A DNA stretch of 64,000 nt from Brachyhypopomus gauderio. Taxonomy: Eukaryota > Chordata > Actinopteri > Gymnotiformes > Hypopomidae. The DNA is taken from contig NC_135225.1 in assembly GCF_052324685.1 (NCBI RefSeq), positions 11,044,003 to 11,108,002 of the forward strand, read 5' to 3'. Both the position numbers and the translations under genes were made by a program. Below are positions 48,245 to 60,187 of this stretch, one piece after another (the stretch's first letter is position 1; each line of letters opens with the position of its first letter). The notes below the pieces were generated by a model. That model was not told the DNA's origin, made no database searches, and was given only the letters and a program-made list of their open reading frames with translations.

Positions 48245-50807
48245 ATGTCCGATATCGTCCTCACGTTTCAGACACAGCTCTCGGGTGTTATGGAAACTGT
48301 CTTTAAGGCTGCAATATTTGAAATCACCCGGCTGGTGGAAGATAGTTTTCTGGAAGAGGTGTCTCGGAGCCGTGAGCAAGTTGAATCTTTAAAAAAGAGA
48401 CTTCAGTGGTTTGAAAGCAGACGCAGAGATCAAGAGAGAGGCAGGAGACTGAGGTGTGCAGACTGTGGAAATGCCCGGGTGTCCAATGACGAAAAGGAAG
48501 AGAAATCCTCAGGTAACTTTATAATGAAGCTCTCACGCGTATCTCCTCTTTCAGCCGTTTAGTTAATTTTTTCTGCATTTTTACAGTCAATGCAGTTTTA
48601 TTGTATTTTCACCTGGCAATACATGCCCATTATTTTTTTCTGAGAAAACCACTTATTCCATTTGTATTTAAATATATTTATAATTTCCACAGTGTTTTAT
48701 GAATTGTGGATGGGGATACATTTGGAGAGGACAAGGCTGCAAAAGTTACATTGTGTTACACTGGAATCAGAGTGATCGATCTAAACACCTAGTAAACCTG
48801 ATATGTAATGACTTAAAACAGGTTTATGACTGCCTATCTAAGACTTGGTCTGGGAACCCTGATGAACAAAATGGCCTCACCGCTATATTTATCAAGAGTA
48901 TTGTGAACTTTTATCATTTGTACTATCATCTTACAGATCTGGAAAACACCCAAAACCTTAAAGAGGAAAGAAGTGTGGAGCAGGGTTGTGGGGTTGAGAA
49001 GAAGAATGAACTTTCTGGAATGGTGGAGTCAAAGGATATATCCGTTCAAGTTAGGGGTGCAGAGGTGAGTTGAGATCATCTGTGTAGTCAAAGAATAACA
49101 AATGATCAGGTTACCAGCTTGCTTTAAAAACACTATCCTCCAATTGTGGTGTGTAGCGTCCACAATCATAGATCTATGTGGATGTTAAAGTATTAATGAG
49201 TGATGAGCACATGAGTGATATACCTTTGTTCCTCTGCATTTACGTGGGTTTTGTGATGTCAGTATCATTAGTGTTTGTACTTTTGCAGCAGGCAGTTCAA
49301 GAGGAAGGAAAGCTGGACTGTATGCTTAAAGGGGAGAGTGTTCAGGCTGCTACTGCTGCTGCTACTGCTACACAGCTACAGGAAGGCTGGAGAGTTGGCT
49401 CTGAAGGTATGGATTAATGTATTCTTAAGCTTCATCGAGCAAAATATTAATAGTCAAATGTCTGCCAGATGTTTAGCACTTTAATGTATTTGACTATCAG
49501 TAGTCAAGTTCATGAGATTAATTCCTAACTTAAACAGTTTATCAACTTTTGGAGGTTATACTATTGTTTTGTGAAATGCTTGAGTGCAGATCTTCTGCAT
49601 AACCACATTTCTTTAAGAATTTGCTCATAGCTTCTATCAGCGTGACATCATTCTTTTCTGTGTTGTCTCAGGAGCTGAAGGCTCAGACAACTCTGCACAT
49701 AGTAAAACCTACAATGAGCAAGAGCTGCAGCAGATCCAGGATGACTGGAGCTCTGGATTGGATCAAGCCACAGACCCCGAACACGAACCTGACATGGACA
49801 ACATCCAGGATGTAACATATAGAACTCGCTACAGCATGGAGGACATGGGAGGATACAGCAATCAGGAGCTGGATATGGGGGAGCTGAATGGCCTTACAGA
49901 CTCTCCTCAGAGAGCTGGAGAAATATTGGGCTTTGGCGTGCTGGCTGGTTCTTTGCAGGCTGACCTGGCTACACCTGAGGAAAGTGGGAGACGTAATAGA
50001 AATAAGAGAGCAAACAAAGCATCATCTTCTTTGCACAATACTTCAGATACAAGTGATCTGAACTGTTTGCTTATTAACGAGGAGGGATATTTGCAGGACA
50101 TAAGTGCCTTCCCCCAGGCTCCTGGTGGGCTTTCTGGGGACGCTGGACATCGGGGACATTCCACATTTCATAGAGAAACAGACAACAGCAACAGTGATTG
50201 CTTTTATAGTGGAGATGCATTTAGCCACCCATTGGACTTGAATAATGAACCTGTGGAAATGGCAGGAGCGAGGAGAGAGGAGAGACCTCAAACCTGCCCT
50301 CAGTGTATGATCAGCTTCCCAGATCAGGTTTCCCTGAAGGCCCATATGCTCTCTCACAGAGCCAGCACGGCCCCTTCCTATGTGTGTAATCAGTGCGGCA
50401 AGAAGTTCACCCAGGCCTGCAACCTGAAGGTCCACCAGCGTGTCCACCAGAGGGAAGGCCTGCACCTGTGCAGCCACTGCGGGAAGGGCTACTCGTCGTT
50501 CGGTGACCTGCGGAGGCATCGCTGCAGCCAGGCCGGGGACAAGCCCTACAGCTGCTCGCTGTGCGGCAACAAGTTCAGCCGCCTGTGGAACCTCAAACTG
50601 CACCGCCGCATTCACACACAGGAGAAGCCGCATCAGTGCAGCATGTGCGACAAGAGCTTCACCCGAGCCGACATTCTGAAGGTTCACCAACGGACCCACA
50701 CTGGAGAGAGACCGTACTGCTGCAAGATATGTGGACTGAGCTTTAAGCGTCTTGACCATCTCAGATCACACCAGCGCAAACATGGGTCTGATCCAAACAA
50801 TCACTAG
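48245..50807 (+). CDS. C2H2 zinc-finger protein B (6 finger positions, 549 aa)
   Basis: Exons 48245-48512, 48937-49064, 49289-49406 and 49672-50807 join in phases 1, 0, 1 to 550 codons with stop. Exon 1 (89 residues) starts MSDIVLTFQTQLSGVMETV, continues as a helix (EITRLVEDSFLEEVSR), a coiled coil, then RLRCADCG with a CxxC. Exons 2-3 give an acidic linker. The last exon has an acidic N-terminal half and six C2H2 finger positions. The third lacks the second histidine pair (RRHRCSQ), so only five look fully zinc-binding. Fingers 4-6 have standard linkers. Inferred nuclear DNA-binding regulator; no orthologue can be named. Confidence 0.85.
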
Positions 50808-52805
50808 AACTACAGTCAGCAATGGACTCAAGAACCTGTAATTAGAGTAATACATTTGTTTATAAATGGGTCACAAATGAAGGGTATTTTAATACATTAG
50901 AGTTGTAATGTATTACAATGTAATTAACAATAACACACTTAATCCCCTTCATCCAGCAAGGGGTATGACGTGTGTTACTGTTAAGCTCCTTAGTCAAGGC
51001 ACGACTTGATTAGATATAAGATGTAGGCCCAGGCTCAGTTCCACAGTGGTTTACTTTGGGTGTTCTTATCTATCAGTAAAACAGCTCGCAAATTGTGATT
51101 TCTTACTTCACATTTTCTTGAATATTTTACTAAGGTCCTTTCTGATTAGTGTGCTTTATGGTTAAGGGAAGTGCATGGTAGTGAAAAATGTTCTGTTGCT
51201 AATTACTGATAATGCAGTGCCTCTGTAATTGTTTTTTGCTAATTGAGATTATCTTGTTTATTTAAAAAATGAATACTGTATTCTTTGTGTTTCTTTTACT
51301 GCATCATATTTACATGCTTAAACTTTTATCTAAAGTTTGTATTTTATATAAGAGACACGCAGACTTTTTGTTTGTTTGATTTATGTGATTCTGGATAAAA
51401 GCCGATATATGTGGGATGCCAATTAAAATGTTTACCTTTTGGAAGGAAGCGTCTCATTGGCATTGGGGCAAATTACATTAATAAATAATAAAAAAACAAT
51501 AAAACCAAACGTATATCTCTAAAATCTATTTGTGTGTATACACTCAGCGGCCACTTTATTAGGTACATCTTGCAAGCACCAGGTTGGATCCCCTTTTGCC
51601 TTCAGAACTGCCTTAATCCTTCATGGCATAGATTCAACAAGGTACTGGAAACATTCCTCAGAGTTTGGTTCATATTGACATGATAGCATTGTGTGTGAAA
51701 ATCACAGTAGATCAGCAGTTTCTGTCTGGCATCAACAACCATGCCATGTTCAAAGTCAATTAAATCACCTTTCTTCCCCATTCTGATGCTCGGTTTGAAC
51801 TGCAGCAAATCATCTTGGTCATGTCTACATGACTTTATGTCTACAAGCCTTCAAAGACAAGCAATTCAGCTATGGAAGAAATCAGGATTAATGGACTGCT
51901 GATAAATATAGGCACATACTTATCATGCAATACTATCAGGGAGGTGTTTGATTAGCTCAAAATTTATTCTACAGCAGAACAATGACTCCACATCCAGCCA
52001 ATGTAATTAAGAACCATCTGCAATGTAAACAAGAATAAAGAGTCCTTTATTCTTCAATGTAAAGAAGAATAGTTTATTAATTATAACTAGTATTAATTAT
52101 TAGTATTATATTTTATTATTAATACTATATAATTGTATATTTACAATTTCTTACTTCATGACTTTAAATTTGCCTTTGAGGAAGCCTGTTGTGAGTTTTA
52201 AATGAATATTGTCCACGTAGGCCACTGTACAATGTATGACGTCACCTAGGACGACAAGGTTTTCCTTTTTACACCCGTTGCATACAACCATGCCTAATAA
52301 TTTGTTTGCGTGAATTTAACGTTATTTTTGCTTTTCAACGATATCTTACGTCTCTTTGACCTCGTGCTGTGTCAATCATATACAGAAGGGATGCTGAGAG
52401 CAAGAAAACGTAGCCTTGCTAGCTATATCTGTTTGCTAACTGGTTAACCTAGCTAGCTCGCTACTAGCAACAAACAGCTGCACTGGCTATCTGGTTAGCT
52501 AGCTAACTTAGCTGACGTAAGATACAACTACGTAGAGCTACAGCGGATCAAACATGTAAAAATGTTATTTGTGCACTGACTGCACGCGAATTTTGCCAGC
52601 TCACATGGGGACTTATCTGACAATGACAAATGTCAACAGAGAATGTAATAATCTGCAAGGGTAGCTAGTTTCGATTTTCTTTTACTTTTACCAGGCCAGA
52701 TAAAAGATAGACCGATACATATAGGCGTTCTTGTTATATGTTGCAATAGTCATTAAACTAAATTACTGTATAGCGCAATTGTGTTAAACGACTGCTAAAG
52801 ACACA
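50808..52805. other. 3' UTR of gene B, repeat remnant and gene C promoter
   Basis: No supported exon. AATAAA-type signals lie near 51485-51500. A DNA-transposon-like repeat begins at 51540. A TAGCTAGC-rich tract lies at about 52410-52515, roughly 300-400 bp before the gene C start codon. Confidence 0.45.
51540..51840. repeat. teleost interspersed repeat (GGCCACTTTATTAGGTACA end)
   Basis: ACACTCAGCGGCCACTTTATTAGGTACA is the well-known terminus of an interspersed repeat found widely in fish. The following sequence carries degraded minus-strand coding-like remains. Class and right end are uncertain. Confidence 0.5.
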
Positions 52806-54533
52806 ATGTCGGATGTCCTCCTTACCTTCCAGACCCAGCTATCCGGGGTCATGGAAACGGTCTTGAGATCAGCTATATGTGAGATCACCAGGCTAGTGGA
52901 GGGCAGCTTCTTAGAGGAGGTCGGTCGTGGGAAGAAAGAGGCAGATGTTTTGAGACGAAGAGTTCAACTCTTGGAAACTAAACTTGGTGAACAGGAACGA
53001 CTAAGAAGGGTGCGATGTGCAGATTGTGGCAGAACTGGACTCTCCAAGAAAGAAATGGATAGTAGAGACTGTAGGACAAAAAGTGGTGAGTAGAACTAAT
53101 GTGAACTTATTTGTGGAAATTTAAGCAATATCATAATGTGTTAAATGGTATTTTCTTTTCTCGAAGGAGTGGAGTTGGTTTGTGCTATGAAGCAGGAAGG
53201 TACTCCTGAAGGAGTCAGGAGAAACTATGGGAAGGGAACCATAACATCAAACCAAGATGCATCTTCAGTAATCACAGACAATGAACTTAAGGTGAGGTGT
53301 AACTTGTAATAGTGTAGCTAGCTACATACTTGGCATGTCAGTGCAGAAGTGTCAGTAGGAACAAAGCTTTCTGAATGAATGAATGATTCAGTTTTCAAAT
53401 TCCTCATTTTGCAGATTGTTGAAGTGGAAGGATCTAAAGTTGAAGGGGCGGTAAAAGAGGAGGTCTCGGAGGCTACAGAGATGGAGATATATTCTACACC
53501 TCACTGTCACAAGGCAGATCACAGAGAGCCACCGAGCGGCAATGCAGGAGAGACCTCTGGCCTCCATACATCACAGCACGATCACAGGATCCCACAGAGG
53601 GACAAAATATCTGGTACAAAGTCATGCAGTCCCAGTAATCAGGATTCACTGAAACAAAGAACACATTCAAAAGGGCCAGATTCTAAAACGGAGCATCCAG
53701 TGCGGTCATCTCCATCACAGCCAGGACCTATAGAAGTTGTGTCATGCTCTGAGCCTCGCAGTGTGAAACAGCCTGCAAGCAGTTCAGACTCTCTGGCCAT
53801 TAAACAAGAGGTTGTGGTAGTACTTCCCCCTGAATGGGAAGAAGTGGAGAGAGTGAGGTCAGGGACCATCCACAACCCTAGCAGGGTAAATCGGGCTCAG
53901 GAGGAACTCCAGCATGGGGATCCTCTCCCCATCAGACCTGCTGTGGAAGGAACCATGGTGTTTCCTGGGCCTTGTGGTAATGTGGAGGACCTATCTTCTG
54001 ATGTCACGCAGCAACTCAGGACACCAGGTAAAAAACATACCAAACCTGTTGAACGTGACACCGGTGTGCTACCTTCTAATCCCAGCATGACAAACGTGGC
54101 AAGAGGACAATCAATCCACAAGGGTCCCTCTCTGCCAAAACCCTCTCAGGCCCTTCAGCACTTCCAGAGAGCCTACGCAGATGAGCGAGCAATCAGTGCC
54201 TTGCAATCTGGAAGACATCTGACACAGGCACTCAGCATGAGGACTCATAGCCACTCTGGCCACCACGTGGTCAGGGCGCCACACAGCTGCACGCAGTGTG
54301 GCAAGGGCTTCTCCCACCTGTGCCACCTGAGGGCTCACCAGCAGATCCACACAGGGGAGCGGCAGTTCTGCTGCAGCCTGTGCGGTCGCAGCTTCACCAA
54401 ACTCAGCAACCTGAAGGCACACCGCAGGGTGCACACAGGCGAGCGGCCCTACATCTGCATGGACTGTGGCAAAAGGTTCACTCAGAAGTGCAACCTGAAG
54501 AGACACCAGAGGATTCACTCTGCCCACCCATGA
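52806..54533 (+). CDS. C2H2 zinc-finger protein C (3 fingers, 507 aa)
   Basis: Exons 52806-53085, 53167-53291 and 53415-54533 join in phases 1 and 0 to 508 codons with stop. Exon 1 (93 residues) is very close to that of gene B: MSDVLLTFQTQLSGVMETVL, EITRLVEGSFLEEV, then RRVRCADCG. The linker is long and polar and includes SLAIKQEVVVVLPPEWEE, which resembles VPIKEEEVMLPVWD in gene D. At the C-terminus three perfect C2H2 fingers follow each other with HTGER linkers and end just before the stop. Inferred nuclear DNA-binding regulator. It is about 2 kb downstream of gene B and in the same orientation, consistent with tandem duplication. Confidence 0.85.
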
Positions 54534-56138
54534 CAGAGAGGTGTAGATTTGTGTGTGGTTAGATTTAGGGTCTGTTTTGGCTCTGTGAGATAGAGTTAAA
54601 AGGTGTTATGTGTTTACAGTGTTTGTAAGCTATTGTACGGTGCACTCATTTGTTTTGTATATGTGTATGTGGACAGTTTTTCTGCTATTTAAGCAATATT
54701 GCATTTAAAGACCTTGCATAGCTGTAGTCTTTTTTCATAGTTGCATGTCAGAATTTGACATCGGTATGATTTATGATTAAAGGACTTTTTTACATTCCAC
54801 ACAATTGATATCATTGTTTTGGAAATTGTAAGAACTGATGAAAGCAGGTATAACTTTATCACCACAGACTAAAAAACCTTGTAATAAACAAATCTTGAAT
54901 TGTATTTATGGACCTTTGAGATTTTCTTGTGATAAATTAACAGGATTTACTAAAGTGCCATTTTCTATGTACTCTGAGTAACTGCAGTGTACTGTGGTAA
55001 AAGATGTAAGAGATATTCAAAATTGCAATGAAGTACACTAAACCAGGTAACCCATGAAATAGGCTGATGCAGGTCAACACAATGTACACAGGGTACAGGA
55101 CACCATAACTGTAGTGACTTCAGTACAATAGTGGTCCCAGCAGTAGTGGATTGCAATGTACAATCAACTGTATTCACGTATTGAAACCTAATGTGTACAG
55201 ATAGGATATACAAAACTCGAACTTTCAAATGTTTTGCTAAGTAGTGAATAAAGCATTTCTTTGAAATGCATCAATTTGTTTATAATGTATAAATTTCGCA
55301 TTGATTATTAATTACAGCAGTTGTTAGGCACGATGCCTAATGGTCCTCCCTGCCAGTAGGGGTCAGTAAATGGATATTATTCCACACAACATCAACACAA
55401 AGGTAGTTAGCTAGCTAGGTTAGCTATCTGGCTTTCTAAAGCGTTTGTAGATTTCCATCTGTGTGTGCTGGGACGTCTCTCGATGTTCATAGTGAGTTGG
55501 ATTATGAGTAACAATTTTGGCATCTTGCAACATGTTTTGTTGAGTATCCTTTTCTTGACCCCGGCATATGCATTTAATACACACGGAGCCGCCAATAGCT
55601 TAGATGTAAACAACTTGTAGCGCCGACAGGGAGAGCGAAGCTGCAGGCTACTCTGGCGAGTAGGCTAACTAGCTAGCTAGCTAACTAACTCTAGCGTTAC
55701 CGTTCCTAGCGAGCTATAACAATACGGGTCTGTATCTAGATGTAGCTAGATATACTTCAAAGTGTTGCCGTATTTAGACATAAACTAGTATACATTTATT
55801 TATCTGTTTGACTGTGAGGTCTGTCATAAGCCAGCTGCTAGGAAAGAGAAATCACTGACCCACTATGTTGTAAACTCCACCCGTGTAAAAGTGACTAGCT
55901 AACGTTTCCATTAGTCTTGACACATTTGGCATTTGTGCGTTACATATAAACTAGCCAACCTGCCGCGACGTCATTCTGTTTACTTTAATCGAAAATATAT
56001 TTGCAGTATTCATTTTAATTCCCTGATGGTCAAATAGTAATCAAATATTTTTCCTTGTTCACAGGCCTTGAGAGTTAACTACCAAATCTGTGTACACTTT
56101 CTCCTAGAAAACAATAGCACAGCAACAAAAGAGAGAAA
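54534..56138. other. 3' UTR of gene C and gene D promoter region
   Basis: No supported exon. AATAAA at 54883-54888 is a good polyadenylation signal for gene C, about 350 bp after its stop. TAGCTAGC-rich tracts at about 55405-55435 and 55660-55690 precede gene D. Confidence 0.5.
54883..54888 (+). terminator. AATAAA polyadenylation signal of gene C
   Basis: AATAAA in GTAATAAACAAATC, 350 bp after the stop codon. Confidence 0.55.
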
Positions 56139-56418
56139 ATGTCAGACACCCTCATCGTCACCTTCCAGGCCCAGCTCTCCATCGTCATGGAAACGATCCT
56201 CAAGTCAGCCATGATGGAAATCACTCGGCTGGTGGAGGACAGTTTTGTGGAGGAAGTGAGCCGTGGCAAACAGGAGGTGGAGTTGCTTATGCGGAGGCTG
56301 CAGTTTACGGAGAATAAACTGAAAGAGAGGAGAGTACGATGCACAGACTGTGGTAGAGCCACAGCCAGCAGTGAGAGACCCTCAGAGCAAACAGAAGAGA
56401 TACTAACAGGTTAGGAGA

Positions 56419-56463
<45 letters not shown>

Positions 56464-57989
56464 TACAATTACATCCACCCATGTGTAATAGTAATATAGC
56501 AAAAAACTTAAACTATTGTCCTACTTATGATGAATATTCTCATTAAATATTTTTTACCCTGCTTATTTGATGTTCGTTAGTCCATGAAAGGGGGAGGAGA
56601 TAATTGAAAACTAATTATGTACTGTCTTCTGGTGCAGGTTCAGATACCCTGTGTGTCAGCCTAAGCCTGAGGGAGCAGTCTGAGAAAAGACCCCCATTCA
56701 GTGAGGTGTGGAGGTCTGCTGAAGTTGTAGACTCGCACACGCCCACCGAGGCGCACGCTCACACAGAGAAGACGACGGACACGCTGGAACAGAGTGGGAA
56801 ACAGGACTCCGCCTTGAATAACACAGCACAGCTGCCTCAGCATGTTTTACAGAAATTGTTGCCTAATGCAGCGGTTACGAGAATTCATGATCCATGTACT
56901 GACTTAAAACCCAGAGAAAGTCACTGCAAGACACCTGTGATAGACTTAAGTCCCATTAAAGAAACGGACTCCGCCCAGTCTAGACTGACACAGGACGGTA
57001 CGGAGGAAGGTGGGTGTGGTGAATTGGCATCTTCTATGCCCTGCCCCTCTGTAAAGTCAGAGCAAGAGCCTGATCCAGTTCCCATTAAAGAAGAAGAGGT
57101 GATGCTCCCAGTGTGGGATTACAGTGATGGCAGCGGCCCTGCGGAAACTGATCACATCAGAGGCATCGGAGGACCCTGGAATCGTGAGGAGACACAGGTA
57201 GATAACTTTCCAAATCTAACTGCTCTCAACATGCCAGATCCAGCTTCATATTTAATGTCCTATTCGGTGAATTGTAACACAGAGATGTCTCAAAGCGTCA
57301 AGACTGAGAATAGTCAGTCAGTCACCACAGACCTCGTTCACATCGCTGTGGCACACATGGCAGAGAGATCCAGTTCACTTGACCAGAGTGAAAATGGACA
57401 CTTGTTTAGTTCAAATAGACAGAATTTTCCAGAAGGTCTTTTGGCTCCTCAAGAGCTCCGTTCAGGTGAGAAAGTGTTCCTCCCTGTCCTGCCTCTAAAC
57501 CATTTTTCCCAGAGCGAGCGCCTTCAGGTGCACGAAAATCTTCATGCCAACAAGCCACACTGTTGCATCTACTGTGGAAAATCGTTTGCCCAAGTGGGGC
57601 ACCTGAAGGTTCACATGCTTATCCACCAGGGTAAGAAGCCCCTGAGCTGCTCCCAGTGCAGCAAAACCTTCGTTCACAACTTTGAGCTGAAGGACCACTA
57701 CCAGCGCCAGCACTCGGGCGAGAGGCCGCACGTCTGCCACGTGTGTGGCAAAGGCTTCACCAGGCTGAGCAACTTCAAGCAGCACCAGAACATCCACACG
57801 CGGGAGAAGCTGTTCAACTGCACCCACTGCGGCATGAGGTTCAATAGATCCACGCACCTGAGAATCCACCTCAGGAGGCACAGCCGAGTGGGGAAGAGCT
57901 GCCACTGCCGACAGTGTGGGAAGACCTTTGTGTGCCTGAAGCAACTGAAGGGCCATCTGCTCAAAGTACATGGAACAGTCATGAATTAG
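56139..57989 (+). CDS. C2H2 zinc-finger protein D (5 fingers, 540 aa)
   Basis: Two exons, 56139-56409 and 56638-57989, join in phase 1 to 541 codons with stop. Exon 1 (90 residues) is the shared module: MSDTLIVTFQAQLSIVMETI, EITRLVEDSFVEEVSRG, coiled coil, then RRVRCTDCG. The linker carries VKSEQE and VPIKEEE motifs, candidate SUMO sites by the psi-K-x-E pattern. Five C2H2 fingers lie at the C-terminus; fingers 2 and 5 have an extra residue between the histidines (HYQRQH, HLLKVH). A finger-like stretch before them (NHFSQSERLQVHENLH) keeps the histidines but has lost both cysteines. A 39-bp (TA)n begins 12 bp after the exon 1 donor. Inferred nuclear DNA-binding regulator. Confidence 0.85.
56422..56460. 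repeat. (TA)n microsatellite in gene D intron 1
   Basis: About 19 TA units directly after the exon 1 donor region. Confidence 0.95.
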
Positions 57990-60187
57990 ATAACAGATCC
58001 CGACACTGCTCAGTGTGCATCGTTTGTTTTTTTTAACGATTTTCTGCCTGATTTTGGATGCCCAAAAAGAGGACATGCAAGTTCAGAAAATACAGAATAG
58101 GTGCAATATCCAGATGTAAGGATACTAAAAAATGACAGGAGAAATAGTTTGAAGATCAGACATTAAAGATGATGATGAAGGCTAACGATGACCACCCTGC
58201 TCTTTAACGAAGCTTTTATGAGGTTGAAATCTATATTCTGAAGGTCTAAAACTGAGGGGATTGGTCTGACTTGCTTCCTTAAGATTTCTGTCAGCAGGAG
58301 TTTGGCCTTTTAACATGAAGCACTTGCCAAGTAGATTTTTTTCTTTGTTTTCAGATGACCCATCATATGTCTGAGCAGTGAAATGTTCCCCAGTTGCACT
58401 CTTTTTTGTGATTCCTTATGTGATGCCACAAAGCTAGAGGATTAAGCATAAATTTCAAGGTTTTTTTTGGTTTTTGTTTTGTTAATAATTCCCAACTTGA
58501 CGTGTTAATATAAATGTTTATTTGGTGTATTCTCCATCTGTTGATACTCGGCTGTCTTGTGAGTTAATCTGTTGATACCTTTCAAAAGTTTGGAATAATC
58601 TGATGTATTTTATTTCACACAGCACAATATTTAATTTACTACCGAAATCATATAAATTAAACACCAAAAGGTATTTTTATTTTAAATATTTTGGGAGAAA
58701 TATAAAGAATATGCAGAGATTATGCGTAGTTATTGAATCTGAAATGGTGCATCTTTGGAATTACCCTCTGCTTTACACAAAAAGCATGAATATCAATTTT
58801 ATCACATCATTCTTGATGTTCTACAGATTTCGAGGTCATGTAATTACACAGTCCTGGGATCACATTGGAATCATTGTATATGTGCATTTGCTGTATAAGA
58901 GGTTATATATTTGAGAACATTCAAATTCAAAGTCAAATTAATTCATTCCAAACTTTTGAACAGAAGTGTATGTAAGAAATCTCAATTTCTAAATTCAGGG
59001 TTTTGTTTTTTTTAAGCACTAAATGACATGTATAATGATTAAAGTGAGTGCAAAACAAGCCTACTGTGGAAGATGTGGCAGTCGAACTCAATTCTAGGAT
59101 AAATGATGACGTTGCTCAGATCTGCTGGGAACAAAGATATTGGAGAGGACATCACTCACTGCTGATTAGGCGCCAACAACAGAATGAAAATATCACAGAA
59201 ACTGAGAGCAACTTCAGTTCCATTTAATCCAAAAAATAAGGTGATTTGAGAAATATACAGCCATGTTCCTGGAGATGTACTGTTATTGCAGAATTTCCTT
59301 CTATTTAATCACATAACTTCCATAGCATGTTAGAATAGTGTTTCAACTAAGCTCTGGTGAGGCTGATGTGCTGGGACAGCTGAAATCCCTAGCTAGCTTT
59401 GAATATTTGATTACTGCCATTGTAGACTTTTGTTCAGTGATACCAAAAATACACTTTTTACACTGATCAAATATGGGATGCTTTTTCATGCTTTACACAG
59501 AGGCAATACAGAATTTGCCATTAAATTGTTTCATCGTTGCATAATTGCTTCACCTGATGTCAATGGAGACTTCCTGGCAAACTATACACAATGTGTAAAG
59601 TTTAATGGAGTGAACCTGTTTGATGAACTAAAAAAAAGGCAACAGGGTTTAAAAAGGCATGTATGGATAATGTGAAATTTGCTCATTCATTATTCATCAT
59701 TACAATAATGATGGAATGCCATCTATGTGACCGTCTAGACACCAGTCAGTGTATGGTGGATGTGACAGGCGACAGTAATGAAAATTCCTGGTCATGAGAG
59801 CAAATTGATCAGCGTTAAGTGCTACACCTGAACAGTAGGGGGCGCTTCTGCTCCACCAAGCACTGTGGTCCAGAACATTTAATTCCATCAGTTAACCTGA
59901 TCAGGTTTTTATTAAAATTTTTCTTTTGCCTCATGTTAACCAGCTCACTGAATGACTGACCTTCAAGCATTTATAAATAAAAGCATTTTTTTCTTAATCT
60001 CTGATCAGCCTCCTGCCTTGCTCATTCTACCAGAGGCACAGAAACACTGTTCAAGAACATTTCACATGTGATTTTCTGGATTTAATAAAGATTAAACATT
60101 TTAAAACTCAAAATTCTTCTCGGGATGTATGTTCTGGATGTATCAAAGAGGACCATGAGTACTGATTCACTTTTGTCTGTCTTTTAG
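57990..60187. other. 3' UTR of gene D, a MITE and unassigned DNA
   Basis: Apart from the MITE at 58562-58975 no feature is secure. A 60-codon open stretch at 59048-59227 on plus has a protein-like composition but no start, splice context or known relative. Confidence 0.4.
58562..58975. mobile_element. MITE with Tc1-like ends
   Basis: TTTCAAAAGTTTGGAAT near 58580 and its inverse ATTCCAAACTTTTGAACAGAAGTGTA near 58945-58970 bracket about 400 bp without transposase. These termini are typical of a fish Tc1/mariner MITE. Exact borders are approximate. Confidence 0.6.

Noticed and set aside
50043-50759. 238-codon minus-strand frame opposite gene B
   Set aside because: Antisense shadow of the zinc-finger coding exon.
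57495-58076. 193-codon minus-strand frame opposite gene D
   Set aside because: Antisense shadow of the finger array.
59430-59675. 81-codon plus-strand frame
   Set aside because: No recognisable family, no splice or promoter context; kept as unassigned DNA.
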